Positions 34,225 through 43,546 of a stretch of DNA of 64,000 nucleotides are shown here, one piece after another. Under the pieces are notes generated by a model. That model was not told the origin of the DNA and did no database searches. It saw only the letters and a list, made by a program, of their open reading frames with translations. The DNA is from JALZOC01 sp035758845 (GTDB taxonomy: Bacteria > Acidobacteriota > Vicinamibacteria > Vicinamibacterales > 2-12-FULL-66-21), in assembly GCA_035758845.1 (NCBI GenBank), contig DASTVZ010000088.1, positions 14,087 through 78,086 on the forward strand, given 5' to 3'. The position numbers were made by a program, and so were the translations under genes. Every line of letters starts with the position of its first letter. Within the stretch, counting starts at the first letter, position 1.

Positions 34225-35538
34225 GTGAAAAATCCGCCGAAGATTGATGTAGCACGTGGGAAGCTGGGCATTCTACTCGTTGGACTGGGAGCTGTCAGCA
34301 CGACAACGATCGCCGGCGTCATTGCCGTCCGCCGCGGGCTTGCGCCCCCGATTGGATCGCTGACGCAGATGGGCACAGTTCGTCTCGGAAAGCGAACCGA
34401 AGGACGTTCACCCCTGATCAAGGATTTCGTTCCACTGTCGTCTCTGGACGACGTGATGTTTGGCGCGTGGGACATTTTCGAGGAGAACTCGTACGAAGCG
34501 GCTAAAACCGCGGGCGTGCTCGAGGAAGACCTGCTCGAGAAAATTCGCCCCGAGCTGGAAGCCATCACGCCGATGCCCGCGGTGTTCGATCGCCGATACG
34601 TGAAGCGGCTCGATGGACCAAACGTCAAGAAAGGGACGACAAAGAAGGACCTCGCAGACCAGCTGCGCGAGGACATGCGCCGATTCAAGCAGGAGAACAA
34701 GTGCGATCGGCTGGTGATGGTCTGGTGCGGCAGCACGGAAGTGTTCCTCACCGAATCACCGGCGCACGCAAGCGTCGCGGCGCTCGAGCAGGCGCTCGAG
34801 GCAAACGACGACAGCATCCCTTCGAGCATGGTCTACGCGTATGCCGCGATCAAAGAGGGAATTCCCTACGCCAACGCCGCACCTAATCTGAGCGCGGACA
34901 TTCCGGCTTTGATCGAGCTTGCCGACTCGACTGGCTCGCCCCTTGCCGGTAAGGATCTCAAGACCGGACAGACTCTGATCAAAACGATCATCGCGCCGGG
35001 TCTCAAGGCGCGGCTGCTCGGTGTCGAAGGGTGGTACTCGACAAACATTCTGGGCAACCGGGACGGTGAAGTGCTCGACGATCCGGAGTCGTTCAAGACA
35101 AAGGAAGAAAGCAAGAAATCAGTTCTCGATTACATCCTTCAGCCGAATCTCTACCCCGAGCTCTACAAAGATCTTTGTCACGTCGTCCGCATCAATTACT
35201 ATCCGCCCCGTGGAGACAACAAGGAAGGTTGGGACAACATCGACATTTTCGGCTGGCTGAATTACAAGATGCAGCTGAAAGTGAACTTCCTGTGCCGCGA
35301 CAGTATTCTCGCCGCACCCATCGTGCTCGACGTCGCCTTGTTTCTGGACCTCGCGAAGCGCGCCGGCATGGAGGGTATTCAGGAGTGGTTGTCCTTCTAC
35401 TTCAAAAGTCCCATGCACGCGGCCGGCCTGTATCCCGAGCATGATCTCTTCATCCAGATGATGAAATTGAAGAACACGCTGCGTTACCTGCGCGGCGAAG
35501 ATCTCATCACCCACCTCGGACGGGAGTACTACGACTGA
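34225..35538 (+). CDS. ino1: inositol-3-phosphate synthase
   Basis: 437 residues from GTG 34225. It converts glucose-6-phosphate to myo-inositol-3-phosphate with bound NAD. The Rossmann motif LGILLVGLGAVSTTTIAGVI lies at the N-terminus, the core has MVWCGSTEVFL, and the tetramerisation/catalytic part has LAGKDLKTGQTLIKTIIAPG, YSTNILGNRDGEVLDDPESF and RINYYPPRGDNKEGWDNIDI. The product feeds inositol lipids or compatible solutes. A membrane protein gene overlaps its stop by one base (TGATG). Confidence 0.92.
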   Translation: MKNPPKIDVARGKLGILLVGLGAVSTTTIAGVIAVRRGLAPPIGSLTQMGTVRLGKRTEGRSPLIKDFVPLSSLDDVMFGAWDIFEENSYEAAKTAGVLEEDLLEKIRPELEAITPMPAVFDRRYVKRLDGPNVKKGTTKKDLADQLREDMRRFKQENKCDRLVMVWCGSTEVFLTESPAHASVAALEQALEANDDSIPSSMVYAYAAIKEGIPYANAAPNLSADIPALIELADSTGSPLAGKDLKTGQTLIKTIIAPGLKARLLGVEGWYSTNILGNRDGEVLDDPESFKTKEESKKSVLDYILQPNLYPELYKDLCHVVRINYYPPRGDNKEGWDNIDIFGWLNYKMQLKVNFLCRDSILAAPIVLDVALFLDLAKRAGMEGIQEWLSFYFKSPMHAAGLYPEHDLFIQMMKLKNTLRYLRGEDLITHLGREYYD

Positions 35539-36050
35539 TGGACTCAGGCAGGCTGCAGCCAGCGTTTTATGGCGGCCTTCTGATTGGCGTACTGTCGGCG
35601 CTGCCCATCGTCAGCGCCGGAAACTGCTGCTGCTGCCTGTGGGTGGTTGCTGGCGGAATGCTGGCTGTTTATCTCCGCCAGCAGAATTCGCCGTATGCGG
35701 TGACCTCGGCGGAGGGGGCCCTCGTTGGACTGCTCGCGGGCGTGATTGGGGCAGTAGTCGGTGTTTTCATTTCGATTCCGCTCGACGCGATGATGGGACC
35801 ATTCCAGCGTCAACTGTTCGAGCGTTTGCTCAACGCCCAGCCCGATCTTCCACCCGAGATGCGCGACACCATCGAACGCGCAAGCGCCGGCGGCCGCGGC
35901 GTGGCCGGCCTCGTGTTCAGGTTCCTGTTCATGCTGATCACCGGAACGATCTTCGGGATGCTCGGCGGCTTGCTCGGCGTCGCCGTGTTCAAAAAAGACG
36001 CCCCTCCGCCACCTCCTCCGGGAACGATCGAAGTGCTGCCGCCCGAATAG
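35538..36050 (+). CDS. hypothetical membrane protein coupled to ino1
   Basis: 170 residues with about four membrane spans. The first span region contains GNCCCCLWVVAGGMLAVYLR, a four-Cys run; further spans are LVGLLAGVIGAVVGVFISIP and FRFLFMLITGTIFGMLGGLL. It ends in a Pro-rich tail (APPPPPPGTIEVLPPE). The family is not recognised with certainty; the CCCC-containing small membrane proteins of this type have no known role that I can name. Its ATG overlaps the ino1 stop, so it is translated with that enzyme, perhaps in an inositol-lipid pathway. Confidence 0.65.
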   Translation: MDSGRLQPAFYGGLLIGVLSALPIVSAGNCCCCLWVVAGGMLAVYLRQQNSPYAVTSAEGALVGLLAGVIGAVVGVFISIPLDAMMGPFQRQLFERLLNAQPDLPPEMRDTIERASAGGRGVAGLVFRFLFMLITGTIFGMLGGLLGVAVFKKDAPPPPPPGTIEVLPPE

Positions 36051-36111
36051 CTTTGCGGCGGCCGGCCCACCCTACAGTCCAGTCCGTTCCGCTCCGAAAC
36101 TTCCAGCAGAA

Positions 36112-37611
36112 GTGTGCAGCTGCGCGCGATTGTGCGCGATTCTGCATCTACTTTGTAGTAAACTCTTGCGCAATAAAGACTTCCGATTTGTCAGAGGTGC
36201 ATGCCTTTGGGGCTGCGTGACGGTGGCGCTGGCAGCCACGGCTGGCTCGGCGGGGCAGCAAACGGGGGGGCGCCCGCCTGAACTCGCGGTGACGCAGCTG
36301 CAGGGAACGAAGCCCACAGGGACGGCGCCTGCGCCCGGCGCAACGAGGTCCCCGATTGCGGGGGTGTCGCCGCTGCCTGTCACCCGGCTCGACGATCGCC
36401 AGCTGAACGCGAATCTGGACGGCCCGCGACGTATCACGCTCAGCGTTTCGCGGCCGATGCCGATCGGTGACCTTTTGCTGCTCCTCGTGAATGGCACGCC
36501 GTTTAGTCTCGTGAGCGCCGACGACGTCACAGGTACGTTCACCGGCGATCTCAAGGAACTCACGATGCGGCAGGCGCTCGAAGCCGTGCTCTTTCCTCGT
36601 GGATTCGATTACGACGTGCAGGGAACACTCCTTCGCGCGTTCCCGCGACGAACCTCAACGCGCCTCTTCACGATCAATTACCTCAACGTGCGTCGCACGC
36701 TCGAGCGCAGCGTCACCAATCCTGCCGCGGTCGGCTCGTCAAATGCTCCGGCGACGCAGTTGACGACAGTGTCGTCGAGCGACTTCTACGACGACGTCCA
36801 ACACGGCGTGCAGTCATTGCTCTCCGCGTCGGGCCGCGTGCACATCGATCGAATCGCCGGCCTCGTCCACGTCACCGATTTCCCGGAGCGTCTCGATCAA
36901 GTCGGTGTTTACCTCGAGACGATGCAGTTGCGCGCGACCCGGCAGGTACGGCTAGACGCACAGCTCCTTTCCGTCGCTCTCTGGCCAGGGGGAGCCGTAT
37001 CCATTGATTGGGCAACGCCGGCGCTCAAGAATGCGGCGGTCGTTCGTACAACGTCGGGAAACGGACCCGTCGGATTGTCGGTGACCAACCTCGACGCCTT
37101 GACGAAAGCGCTCGCGGAACAGGGAACTGTCACGAAGATCGCCTCGCCGCACATCGTCGCCATGAACAACGAGCCCGCGGTTGTACGAGTCGGGAAGGAG
37201 TTGGTGTACTTCGACTCGCGCGAGACGTCCACCGAACATGGGGAGAAAGGCGCGGTGAGTGCTGCAACCGTGCTGGATGGGTTGACCCTTACTCTCGTCG
37301 CCCAGGTGTCGGCCGACGACTTCGTGCAGTTGCATGTGTCGCCTGCGTACGCGGCTCAAAGCGGTGAATCGCGAGCGCGGGACGGAACTACCGTACCCGT
37401 CCTGGCGGTGAATCAGGCTGACACGGTGATGCGTGTGCGCGATGGCGAAACCATCGTGTTCGCTGGATTCCTGAGCGCGGCCGAAAAGGCGACACCTCGC
37501 AGCGGTTTTGCCCGGCTCTTCGGCGCAGGGTCACGGACAACTGTCAGATCGGAACTGGTCATCCTGTTGACGCCGCGAATTGTGAAAGCCGCGACCCTAT
37601 CATCCAACTGA
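36112..37611 (+). CDS. secretin, MshL/PilQ-like
   Basis: Up to 499 residues from GTG 36112; a TTG at 36166 (LRNKDFRFVRGACLWGC, a signal peptide) is a shorter alternative. The N-terminal part has an STN/N0-like fold (PMPIGDLLLLLVNGTPFSLV, LKELTMRQALEAVLFPRG), then a secretin N-domain and the C-terminal secretin homology region (VTKIASPHIVAMNNEPAVVR, VRDGETIVFAGFLS, VRSELVILLTPRIV). It forms the outer-membrane channel of a pilus or type II secretion machine. The AAA-SPOR gene follows 14 bases after its stop. Confidence 0.88.
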   Translation: MCSCARLCAILHLLCSKLLRNKDFRFVRGACLWGCVTVALAATAGSAGQQTGGRPPELAVTQLQGTKPTGTAPAPGATRSPIAGVSPLPVTRLDDRQLNANLDGPRRITLSVSRPMPIGDLLLLLVNGTPFSLVSADDVTGTFTGDLKELTMRQALEAVLFPRGFDYDVQGTLLRAFPRRTSTRLFTINYLNVRRTLERSVTNPAAVGSSNAPATQLTTVSSSDFYDDVQHGVQSLLSASGRVHIDRIAGLVHVTDFPERLDQVGVYLETMQLRATRQVRLDAQLLSVALWPGGAVSIDWATPALKNAAVVRTTSGNGPVGLSVTNLDALTKALAEQGTVTKIASPHIVAMNNEPAVVRVGKELVYFDSRETSTEHGEKGAVSAATVLDGLTLTLVAQVSADDFVQLHVSPAYAAQSGESRARDGTTVPVLAVNQADTVMRVRDGETIVFAGFLSAAEKATPRSGFARLFGAGSRTTVRSELVILLTPRIVKAATLSSN

Positions 37612-37625
37612 GAGAGAGGTTGTCC

Positions 37626-38993
37626 ATGCACGAAGAGTATTTCGGATTCAGCGAAAAGCCTTTCAGCCTCACGCCCGATCCGAAATACCTCTACAAGAGC
37701 GAGACCCACGCGAACGCATTCGACCTCCTTCAGTACGCGATCCGGCGGCGGGAAGGATTTGTCGTCGTCACCGGCGACATCGGCACAGGCAAGACGACGC
37801 TTTGTCGAGCGCTTCTCGACGAGCTCGATCGCAAGACGTTCACGGCGCTGGTGCTGAATCCATTCCTTTCTGAAGAGGACTTGCTGCGCCTCGTCCTCCA
37901 GGACTTCGGCGTTGTCTCGCGTGAGGAAATCAAACGCGGACGGCTGGCCGGTGTCAGCAAGCAGGAACTCATCGACACGTTGAACGAGTTCCTGCTGTCG
38001 CTGCTGCCGCTCGGTGCGGGAGCGCTGCTCATCATCGACGAAGCCCAGAACCTTCCACGGCCCGTGCTCGAGCAGATCCGCGTCCTGTCGAATCTTGAAA
38101 CGAACAAGGAGAAGCTGCTGCAGATCGTGCTGGTCGGCCAGCTCAATCTGAAGGACTTGTTGCGGTCGTCAGATCTACGCCAGCTCGATCAGCGCGTCTC
38201 CATCCGCTATGAATTGAGGCCGCTTACGCCCGAGGAAACCTCGGCATATATCGCGCATCGTCTGACCATTGCCGGCGGCGGCGTCGCGGTCAGTTTTGCG
38301 CCGAAGGCTATCGATCTCGTTCACAAGTTCACGGGTGGCATCCCGCGGTTGATCAACCTGATCTGCGATCGCGCGCTCCTTGGCGGGTATTCGGCGCGGA
38401 CCAACCGCATCACGCCGGAGATGGTGAAGACCGCTGCCGCCGGACTCGATCTGAAGACACGCCGCATTGCCGCACTCGAGTGGGTTCACCAGCGCGTCGC
38501 CGGGTTCGCCGCTGGTGTTGCGGTCACCGGGATGGTGGCGGTTGGAATGGCATATGCCATGAACGCTGGCCAGGCGGCAAATGCTTCGCCGAAGTCCGCC
38601 GCCGCAGTTCCGGCCACTTCTGTTGCTCCGTCAAATCAACAGCCACAACGCGACCGCGCGGTGTCGGTACCGGGCGTGAAAGGGACTACGGGTCCAGCGA
38701 CACCGGCCGCTGTCGATTCTCAACCCATCGTGTCGCATGACCCGGTTGCTCCCCAACGCAGCTACTCAATTCTCGTTGGCTCGTTTCGTTACGAACCGGA
38801 AGCCGCGATATTGACCGATCAGTTGAGCGGTCTTGGCTACCGGACGAGAACGGCGCGCGTGACCTCGAGCACACGCGGAACGTGGCATCAGGTGTTTGTC
38901 GGTCCGTACGGCGATCTCGAGCGGGCACGCGTGGATGAGACACGTGTTCGGCAGCTGCCCGGTTACGCAGATGCGCACGTCATCACCCAGTGA
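37626..38993 (+). CDS. AAA ATPase (MshM/ExeA-like) with C-terminal SPOR domain
   Basis: 455 residues from ATG 37626, with GAGAGAGG at 37610-37617; TTG 37620 is less likely. An ExeA/MshM-type ATPase: YFGFSEKPFSLTPDPKYLY, Walker A VTGDIGTGKTTLCRALL, Walker B ALLIIDEAQNLPRPVLEQIR, and the Arg-containing IPRLINLICDRALLGGYSA. One membrane span (FAAGVAVTGMVAVGMAYAM) leads to a periplasmic linker and a SPOR domain (YSILVGSFRYEPEAAILTDQ), which binds denuded peptidoglycan. ExeA proteins open the cell wall for secretin assembly; here SPOR replaces the usual PG-binding domain. Confidence 0.88.
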   Translation: MHEEYFGFSEKPFSLTPDPKYLYKSETHANAFDLLQYAIRRREGFVVVTGDIGTGKTTLCRALLDELDRKTFTALVLNPFLSEEDLLRLVLQDFGVVSREEIKRGRLAGVSKQELIDTLNEFLLSLLPLGAGALLIIDEAQNLPRPVLEQIRVLSNLETNKEKLLQIVLVGQLNLKDLLRSSDLRQLDQRVSIRYELRPLTPEETSAYIAHRLTIAGGGVAVSFAPKAIDLVHKFTGGIPRLINLICDRALLGGYSARTNRITPEMVKTAAAGLDLKTRRIAALEWVHQRVAGFAAGVAVTGMVAVGMAYAMNAGQAANASPKSAAAVPATSVAPSNQQPQRDRAVSVPGVKGTTGPATPAAVDSQPIVSHDPVAPQRSYSILVGSFRYEPEAAILTDQLSGLGYRTRTARVTSSTRGTWHQVFVGPYGDLERARVDETRVRQLPGYADAHVITQ

Positions 38994-40030
38994 GTCAAAT
39001 TCTCGATTCGCTTCGGCGGAGTCGGAGGTCTGACACACAGTCCGCCTCGTCGCGGACGGCCCGCGGCGATGCGGTACTCGCAACCCTGGGATATGCGCCG
39101 CCGCTGCGCGGGAGACGCCATCTCCGTATCATCCTGAGCGTCATGTTTATCGTCGCAGTCGCGGCGATTGGATGGATGGCGTGGCGCGTGTACTTTGGCG
39201 CCGATCCGGGTCCGATGCCGTCGCAACGTGTCATTTCGCCTGGTATGCCGCGACCACCGGCGCCGCTTCCGAGGCCCGCTCCAGCGGTTCTACAGCCCGC
39301 GGCGGATGTGTCGGCGGAGATTCCGGATGCTTCGACCGGTAGGCGCGAGGCGTCAAACGGCAGACTCCGTCCGTCTCGCGCGGAATCGAGGAATTCCAAT
39401 CCGCGCACGCCGGATCCCGGAACGACGGCGCCCAACGCGATCACGTCGGCGCCGTCTCCAGAAAACGATCTTGAACTCGCCCTCTATTACCACCGCGCCG
39501 GCGACTTCGCGAACGCGCTGCAGCACTATCGGGCGTTGCTCGCACGGAACGAGCTGAATGCGCAGGCTCATAACAATCTGGGCCTGCTCTACCAGGAAAG
39601 AAATCTGCTCCAGGAATCTGCGCGCGAACTGCAACGTGCGATGGTGATCGAACCGCGCAACGCCGGCACCCGGAATAACTACGGCGTCACATTGCTCATG
39701 CTTGGACAGGTTGACCAGGCGGCGGCTGAGTTCCAGACGGCAGTCTGGCTGGAGCCGAGAAATGTCGATGCGCTCGTGAATCTCAGCCTGGTGCAGCGGA
39801 AAGTAGGGCAGCTCGACACTGCGAAAGAAACTTTGCTTCGTGTGCTGAACATAGCCCCACGGAATGCGGCCGCGCATTACAATCTTGCGCAGTTGTACGA
39901 CGACACGAATGAACGGGCGCGAGCCGCGGAGCATTACCGCCTATTTCTCGACAACGCCGGCGCTGAGCACGCGGATCGCGCGGCGGCGGTTCGAGCCCGA
40001 ATCGCCGCGCTGAATACAATGTCCAAGTGA
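38990..40030 (+). CDS. membrane-anchored TPR protein (MshN-like)
   Basis: 346 residues from GTG 38990, overlapping the ATPase stop as GTGA. A short cytoplasmic head, one span (IILSVMFIVAVAAIGWMAWR), a Pro-rich linker and then at least five TPR units (LALYYHRAGDFANALQHYRA, AQAHNNLGLLYQERNLLQES, AGTRNNYGVTLLMLGQVDQA, VDALVNLSLVQRKVGQLDTA). Its position and topology fit MshN, a scaffold of MSHA-type pili. It is translationally coupled on both sides (GTGA overlap with acs as well). Confidence 0.78.
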   Translation: MSQILDSLRRSRRSDTQSASSRTARGDAVLATLGYAPPLRGRRHLRIILSVMFIVAVAAIGWMAWRVYFGADPGPMPSQRVISPGMPRPPAPLPRPAPAVLQPAADVSAEIPDASTGRREASNGRLRPSRAESRNSNPRTPDPGTTAPNAITSAPSPENDLELALYYHRAGDFANALQHYRALLARNELNAQAHNNLGLLYQERNLLQESARELQRAMVIEPRNAGTRNNYGVTLLMLGQVDQAAAEFQTAVWLEPRNVDALVNLSLVQRKVGQLDTAKETLLRVLNIAPRNAAAHYNLAQLYDDTNERARAAEHYRLFLDNAGAEHADRAAAVRARIAALNTMSK

Positions 40031-41979
40031 CCATGACAGAGATAGACAATCTTCTTCAGGAAGACCGCAGCTTTCCACCGTCGCCGGCACTTCAGAAATC
40101 CGCCAACATTGCGGATCCGGGGATTTACGAGCGGGCGGCGCGCGATCCAGAAAAGTTCTGGTCGGAATTCGCACGCGAGCTCGAATGGATTCAGCCCTGG
40201 AAAACGGTTCTGCAATGGAAGCCGCCGGACGCCCGATGGTTTGACGGCGGAAAAATCAACGCCAGCGCGAACTGCCTCGATCGCCACGTCCGCACGGCGC
40301 GCCGCAACAAAGCGGCGATCATCTGGGAAGGAGAACCGGGGGATCGGCGCACGCTGACGTACTGGGATCTGTATCGACAAGTCGGTGCCTTCGCCAACGT
40401 GCTCAAGTCCCTGGGTGTGAAGCGTGGCGATCGGGTCGCGTTGTATTTACCGCTCATTCCCGAACTGGCGATCGCCATGCTCGCGTGCGCACGCATCGGC
40501 GCGATTCACAGCGTCGTGTTCGGCGGCTTCAGCGCCGAGTCGCTGAGCGATCGCATCAACGATTCGCAGTGCGTCCTGCTGGTGACTGCCGATGGGGGTT
40601 ACCGCCGCGGCAACGTGGTCCCCTTGAAGCGCACCGCCGATGAAGCGCTTCGAGAGACCCCCTCAATCAAGAACGTGATCGTGGTTCAGCGTCAGGCTGG
40701 CTCTTCCGACGCGTCGCAAATGGTCGCGGGCCGCGACCGCTGGTATCACGAACTGATGCAGAAGGCGGACCCGCGTTGCGAGCCCGAGGCGATGGATGCC
40801 GAGGACCTGCTCTATATCCTCTACACCTCCGGCACGACAGGGAAGCCGAAGGGCATCGTCCATACGACCGCCGGCTATCTGGTCGGGACGTACGCGACGA
40901 CAAAGTGGGTCTTCGACTTGAAGGAAGAGGACGTCTACTGGTGCACGGCCGACATCGGCTGGGTCACGGGACACAGCTACGTCGTCTACGGGCCGCTCGC
41001 GAATGGCGCAACGGTGGTCATGTATGAAGGCGCGCCCGATTGGCCTCAGAAGGATCGCTTCTGGGAAATCATCGAGCGATACGGCGTCACGATCTTCTAC
41101 ACCGCACCGACGGCGATACGGGCGTTCATGCGCTGGGGAACCGAGTGGCCCACTCGCCGCGACCTGAGCTCGCTTCGTCTCCTCGGTACGGTAGGCGAGC
41201 CAATCAACCCTGAAGCGTGGATGTGGTATCACAACACGATCGGACGAGAGCGGTGTCCGATCGTCGATACGTGGTGGCAGACCGAAACGGGAATGATCAT
41301 GATCACTCCCCTGCCGGGCATGACGGCCACGAAACCCGGTTCAGCGACGCTGCCGTTTCCGGGCATCTCGGCCGAGATTCGCGACGGCCAGGGACGCCGC
41401 GTCGACAAGGGTGGCGGCTTATTGACGCTGACCAAGCCGTGGCCCTCCATGCTGCGCGGCATTTACGGCGATCCCGATCGCTTCCTGCAGCAGTACTGGA
41501 GCCGGTGGACTGACGGCGCGTATTTCACCGGCGATGGCGCGCGCCTGGACGAGGATGGCTTCTACTGGCTGCTCGGCCGCGTCGACGATGTGTTGAACGT
41601 GGCCGGACACCGGCTGGGAACGATGGAAGTGGAGAGCGCGCTGGTCGATCATCCGCTGGTCGCCGAAGCCGCGGTCGTCGGTAAGCCGCACGAGATTAAA
41701 GGCCAGGCGGTTGCCGCGTTCGTCACGATCAAGGAAGGTGTGCAGGCGACCCCCGCTCTGGCGGATCAACTGAAAGAACACGTCGTCCACAAGATCGGAG
41801 CGATCGCTCGTCCCGATCAGATTCTCTTTGCCGCGGATCTTCCCAAGACTCGATCCGGAAAAATCATGCGTCGTCTTCTTCGCGACATTGCCGAGGGCAA
41901 AGCGCTCGGCGATACGACGACGCTGGCCGATCCCGCTGTCGTCGCCAGGCTGAAGACCGAATACGAGGAGAAAGAGTAG
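40027..41979 (+). CDS. acs: acetate-CoA ligase
   Basis: 650 residues from GTG 40027 (ATG 40033 also possible). Full-length acetyl-CoA synthetase: N-terminal ACAS_N (YERAARDPEKFWSEFARELE), P-loop YILYTSGTTGKPKGIVHTTA, the acetate-site motif TWWQTETGM, the hinge YFTGDGARLDEDGFYWLLGR and the acetylation-site TRSGKIMRRLLRD. It makes acetyl-CoA from acetate, CoA and ATP via acetyl-AMP. It sits between pilus genes and overlaps the TPR gene by four bases. Activity is probably controlled by lysine acetylation in the TRSGK motif, as in the family. Confidence 0.95.
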   Translation: MTMTEIDNLLQEDRSFPPSPALQKSANIADPGIYERAARDPEKFWSEFARELEWIQPWKTVLQWKPPDARWFDGGKINASANCLDRHVRTARRNKAAIIWEGEPGDRRTLTYWDLYRQVGAFANVLKSLGVKRGDRVALYLPLIPELAIAMLACARIGAIHSVVFGGFSAESLSDRINDSQCVLLVTADGGYRRGNVVPLKRTADEALRETPSIKNVIVVQRQAGSSDASQMVAGRDRWYHELMQKADPRCEPEAMDAEDLLYILYTSGTTGKPKGIVHTTAGYLVGTYATTKWVFDLKEEDVYWCTADIGWVTGHSYVVYGPLANGATVVMYEGAPDWPQKDRFWEIIERYGVTIFYTAPTAIRAFMRWGTEWPTRRDLSSLRLLGTVGEPINPEAWMWYHNTIGRERCPIVDTWWQTETGMIMITPLPGMTATKPGSATLPFPGISAEIRDGQGRRVDKGGGLLTLTKPWPSMLRGIYGDPDRFLQQYWSRWTDGAYFTGDGARLDEDGFYWLLGRVDDVLNVAGHRLGTMEVESALVDHPLVAEAAVVGKPHEIKGQAVAAFVTIKEGVQATPALADQLKEHVVHKIGAIARPDQILFAADLPKTRSGKIMRRLLRDIAEGKALGDTTTLADPAVVARLKTEYEEKE

Positions 41980-42101
41980 GTATCCCAGCCATATTCCCCC
42001 TTTGCGCCACAGCTTGCCGAATTCCCCGCGTCGCGAGTCTAATAACGGGTCACGACTGGAAGTGACAGTGGCTCGAACGGACGTAAGACGGGAATGCACG
42101 C

Positions 42102-43448
42102 ATGGCCAGGACTACCGGCATCGAGATTAGTCCCGATTCATACTTATTCGCAGGTGTTCGCCGGATCCGCCCTGACGGCGCGGACATCTTTTCTGTCCGC
42201 CGTTTCGACGCGTCCGACTGGTCAGCGGATCCGAGTCTATTTGCTGACGCGCTGCGAGCGATCCGCCGCAATCATCGACTCTCACGCCGTGCCGCGGTCG
42301 TTGTCTGGCATACGCCAGATGGAGTCGACAGCGTTCCTCAACGCGATCCACTCGAGAGCCTGACCAGCGCGGGCTTTCAGATCGTCTCGGTGATGTCGCC
42401 GCCGCAGGCGCTCGCCGCGGTCGCGACGACTGTCCGACGCGGAGCCGGATCAGATGCCATTGCCTGGCTGGCCTTGAATACGTCCGGCGCATCAATCGCG
42501 ATTGTCCGCGACGGTGAGCTGCTTTTCTCGCGCACGTTTCCGTGGACCTACAAGACCGATCTCGCGACGAGCAAAGCGCAACTTCTCCAGCGGTATCTCC
42601 TCGTTGCCCATCTGGCACCGGAACTGGCACACGGTTTCAAAACCGTCCGCGAGACGCATGGTGCAACGGTGGACCTGATCGTCACGTGTGGGAACCTGCC
42701 GGAACTTCGCTCGATGACATTGCCGCTCATCGAGGAGCTGGATGTCGAAGTCGAAACGCTCGATTCGACTGATGGTCTGCTGATTGCGCGTCGCATCGGG
42801 GCCGGAGATTTCACGGAGCTGGCTCCGGCGCTTCGTCTCGCGACCGCCGCGGCCCGTGCCGCCGGCGTCGCGACACCCCGGGATTCACTGTTGATCGAGG
42901 GGTCGCGATTTGCCGCGGCCGCGGCAGTGGTCGCGGCTATCGCCTGGGTCGGATATTCCTACTGGCACGGATCGCAGGCACCTGTCGTGCGGCAGGAATC
43001 CGCTCCGCACAGACCGCCGGCGGGTCCCGTCGCCGATGCAACACGTTCAACACCGGCTCTTTCACCCGCCGCACCTGTCCCGCCACAACTCAATCCGACT
43101 CCTCAGCCCGTGGCAACCCGGGGAAGCGACGAGCCAAATCGTGCAACATCGCGCGCGCAAGACACCGTTCGCTCCACCTTGCCTGCACAGTCGCGATCGG
43201 TTCCGTCCGATACAAGAAAAGCTGCCCCACCGGACACGTCAGCGCCGGCTCCGCTCGACGAGCCGCTGCCGCGAATCGACACCGTACTCATCGATCAGGA
43301 TCGCCGGTTGGCCATTCTCGATGGTGCGGTTGTGGGCGTCGGCGATCCGATAGGGTCGCGGGTGGTTGTCGCGATCGCCCGGGAGGCAATTCTCCTGCGC
43401 GAGCCGTCGGGCCGTATCGTTCGCGTCCGTGCGCGAGTTGGAATGTAA
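42102..43448 (+). CDS. PilM/MshI-like protein with GspB/MshK-like tail
   Basis: 448 residues. The first ~270 residues fit a PilM/MshI-type actin-fold protein (GIEISPDSYLFAGVRRIRPD, AWLALNTSGASIAIVRDGEL, TVDLIVTCGNLPELRSM). One membrane span (FAAAAAVVAAIAWVGYSYWH) is followed by a Pro/Thr-rich periplasmic linker. The last ~55 residues resemble the GspB/MshK beta domain (LIDQDRRLAILDGAVVGVGD, AIAREAILLREPSGRIVRVR). It would link the inner-membrane platform to the secretin. It is separated from acs by 122 bases without features. Confidence 0.68.
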   Translation: MARTTGIEISPDSYLFAGVRRIRPDGADIFSVRRFDASDWSADPSLFADALRAIRRNHRLSRRAAVVVWHTPDGVDSVPQRDPLESLTSAGFQIVSVMSPPQALAAVATTVRRGAGSDAIAWLALNTSGASIAIVRDGELLFSRTFPWTYKTDLATSKAQLLQRYLLVAHLAPELAHGFKTVRETHGATVDLIVTCGNLPELRSMTLPLIEELDVEVETLDSTDGLLIARRIGAGDFTELAPALRLATAAARAAGVATPRDSLLIEGSRFAAAAAVVAAIAWVGYSYWHGSQAPVVRQESAPHRPPAGPVADATRSTPALSPAAPVPPQLNPTPQPVATRGSDEPNRATSRAQDTVRSTLPAQSRSVPSDTRKAAPPDTSAPAPLDEPLPRIDTVLIDQDRRLAILDGAVVGVGDPIGSRVVVAIAREAILLREPSGRIVRVRARVGM

Positions 43449-43449
43449 T

Positions 43450-43546
43450 CGCTGCTCGATCTGGCCGGGATCCGTTGTCCGGGATCCGTAATCCGGCGAT
43501 GCAACGATTCGAGAATTGGCAGATTCACGATCAGTGATTAGTGATG
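43450..43546. repeat. word repeat running into the mshE start
   Basis: GGATCCGTTGTCCGGGATCCGTAATCCGG (43470-43498), then CGATTCGAGAATT, then TTCACGATCAGTGATTAGTGATGA (43524-43547), identical in its last 20 bases to the right arm of the 27761 repeat. The gene's ATG (43544) lies inside the repeat word. Confidence 0.7.
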
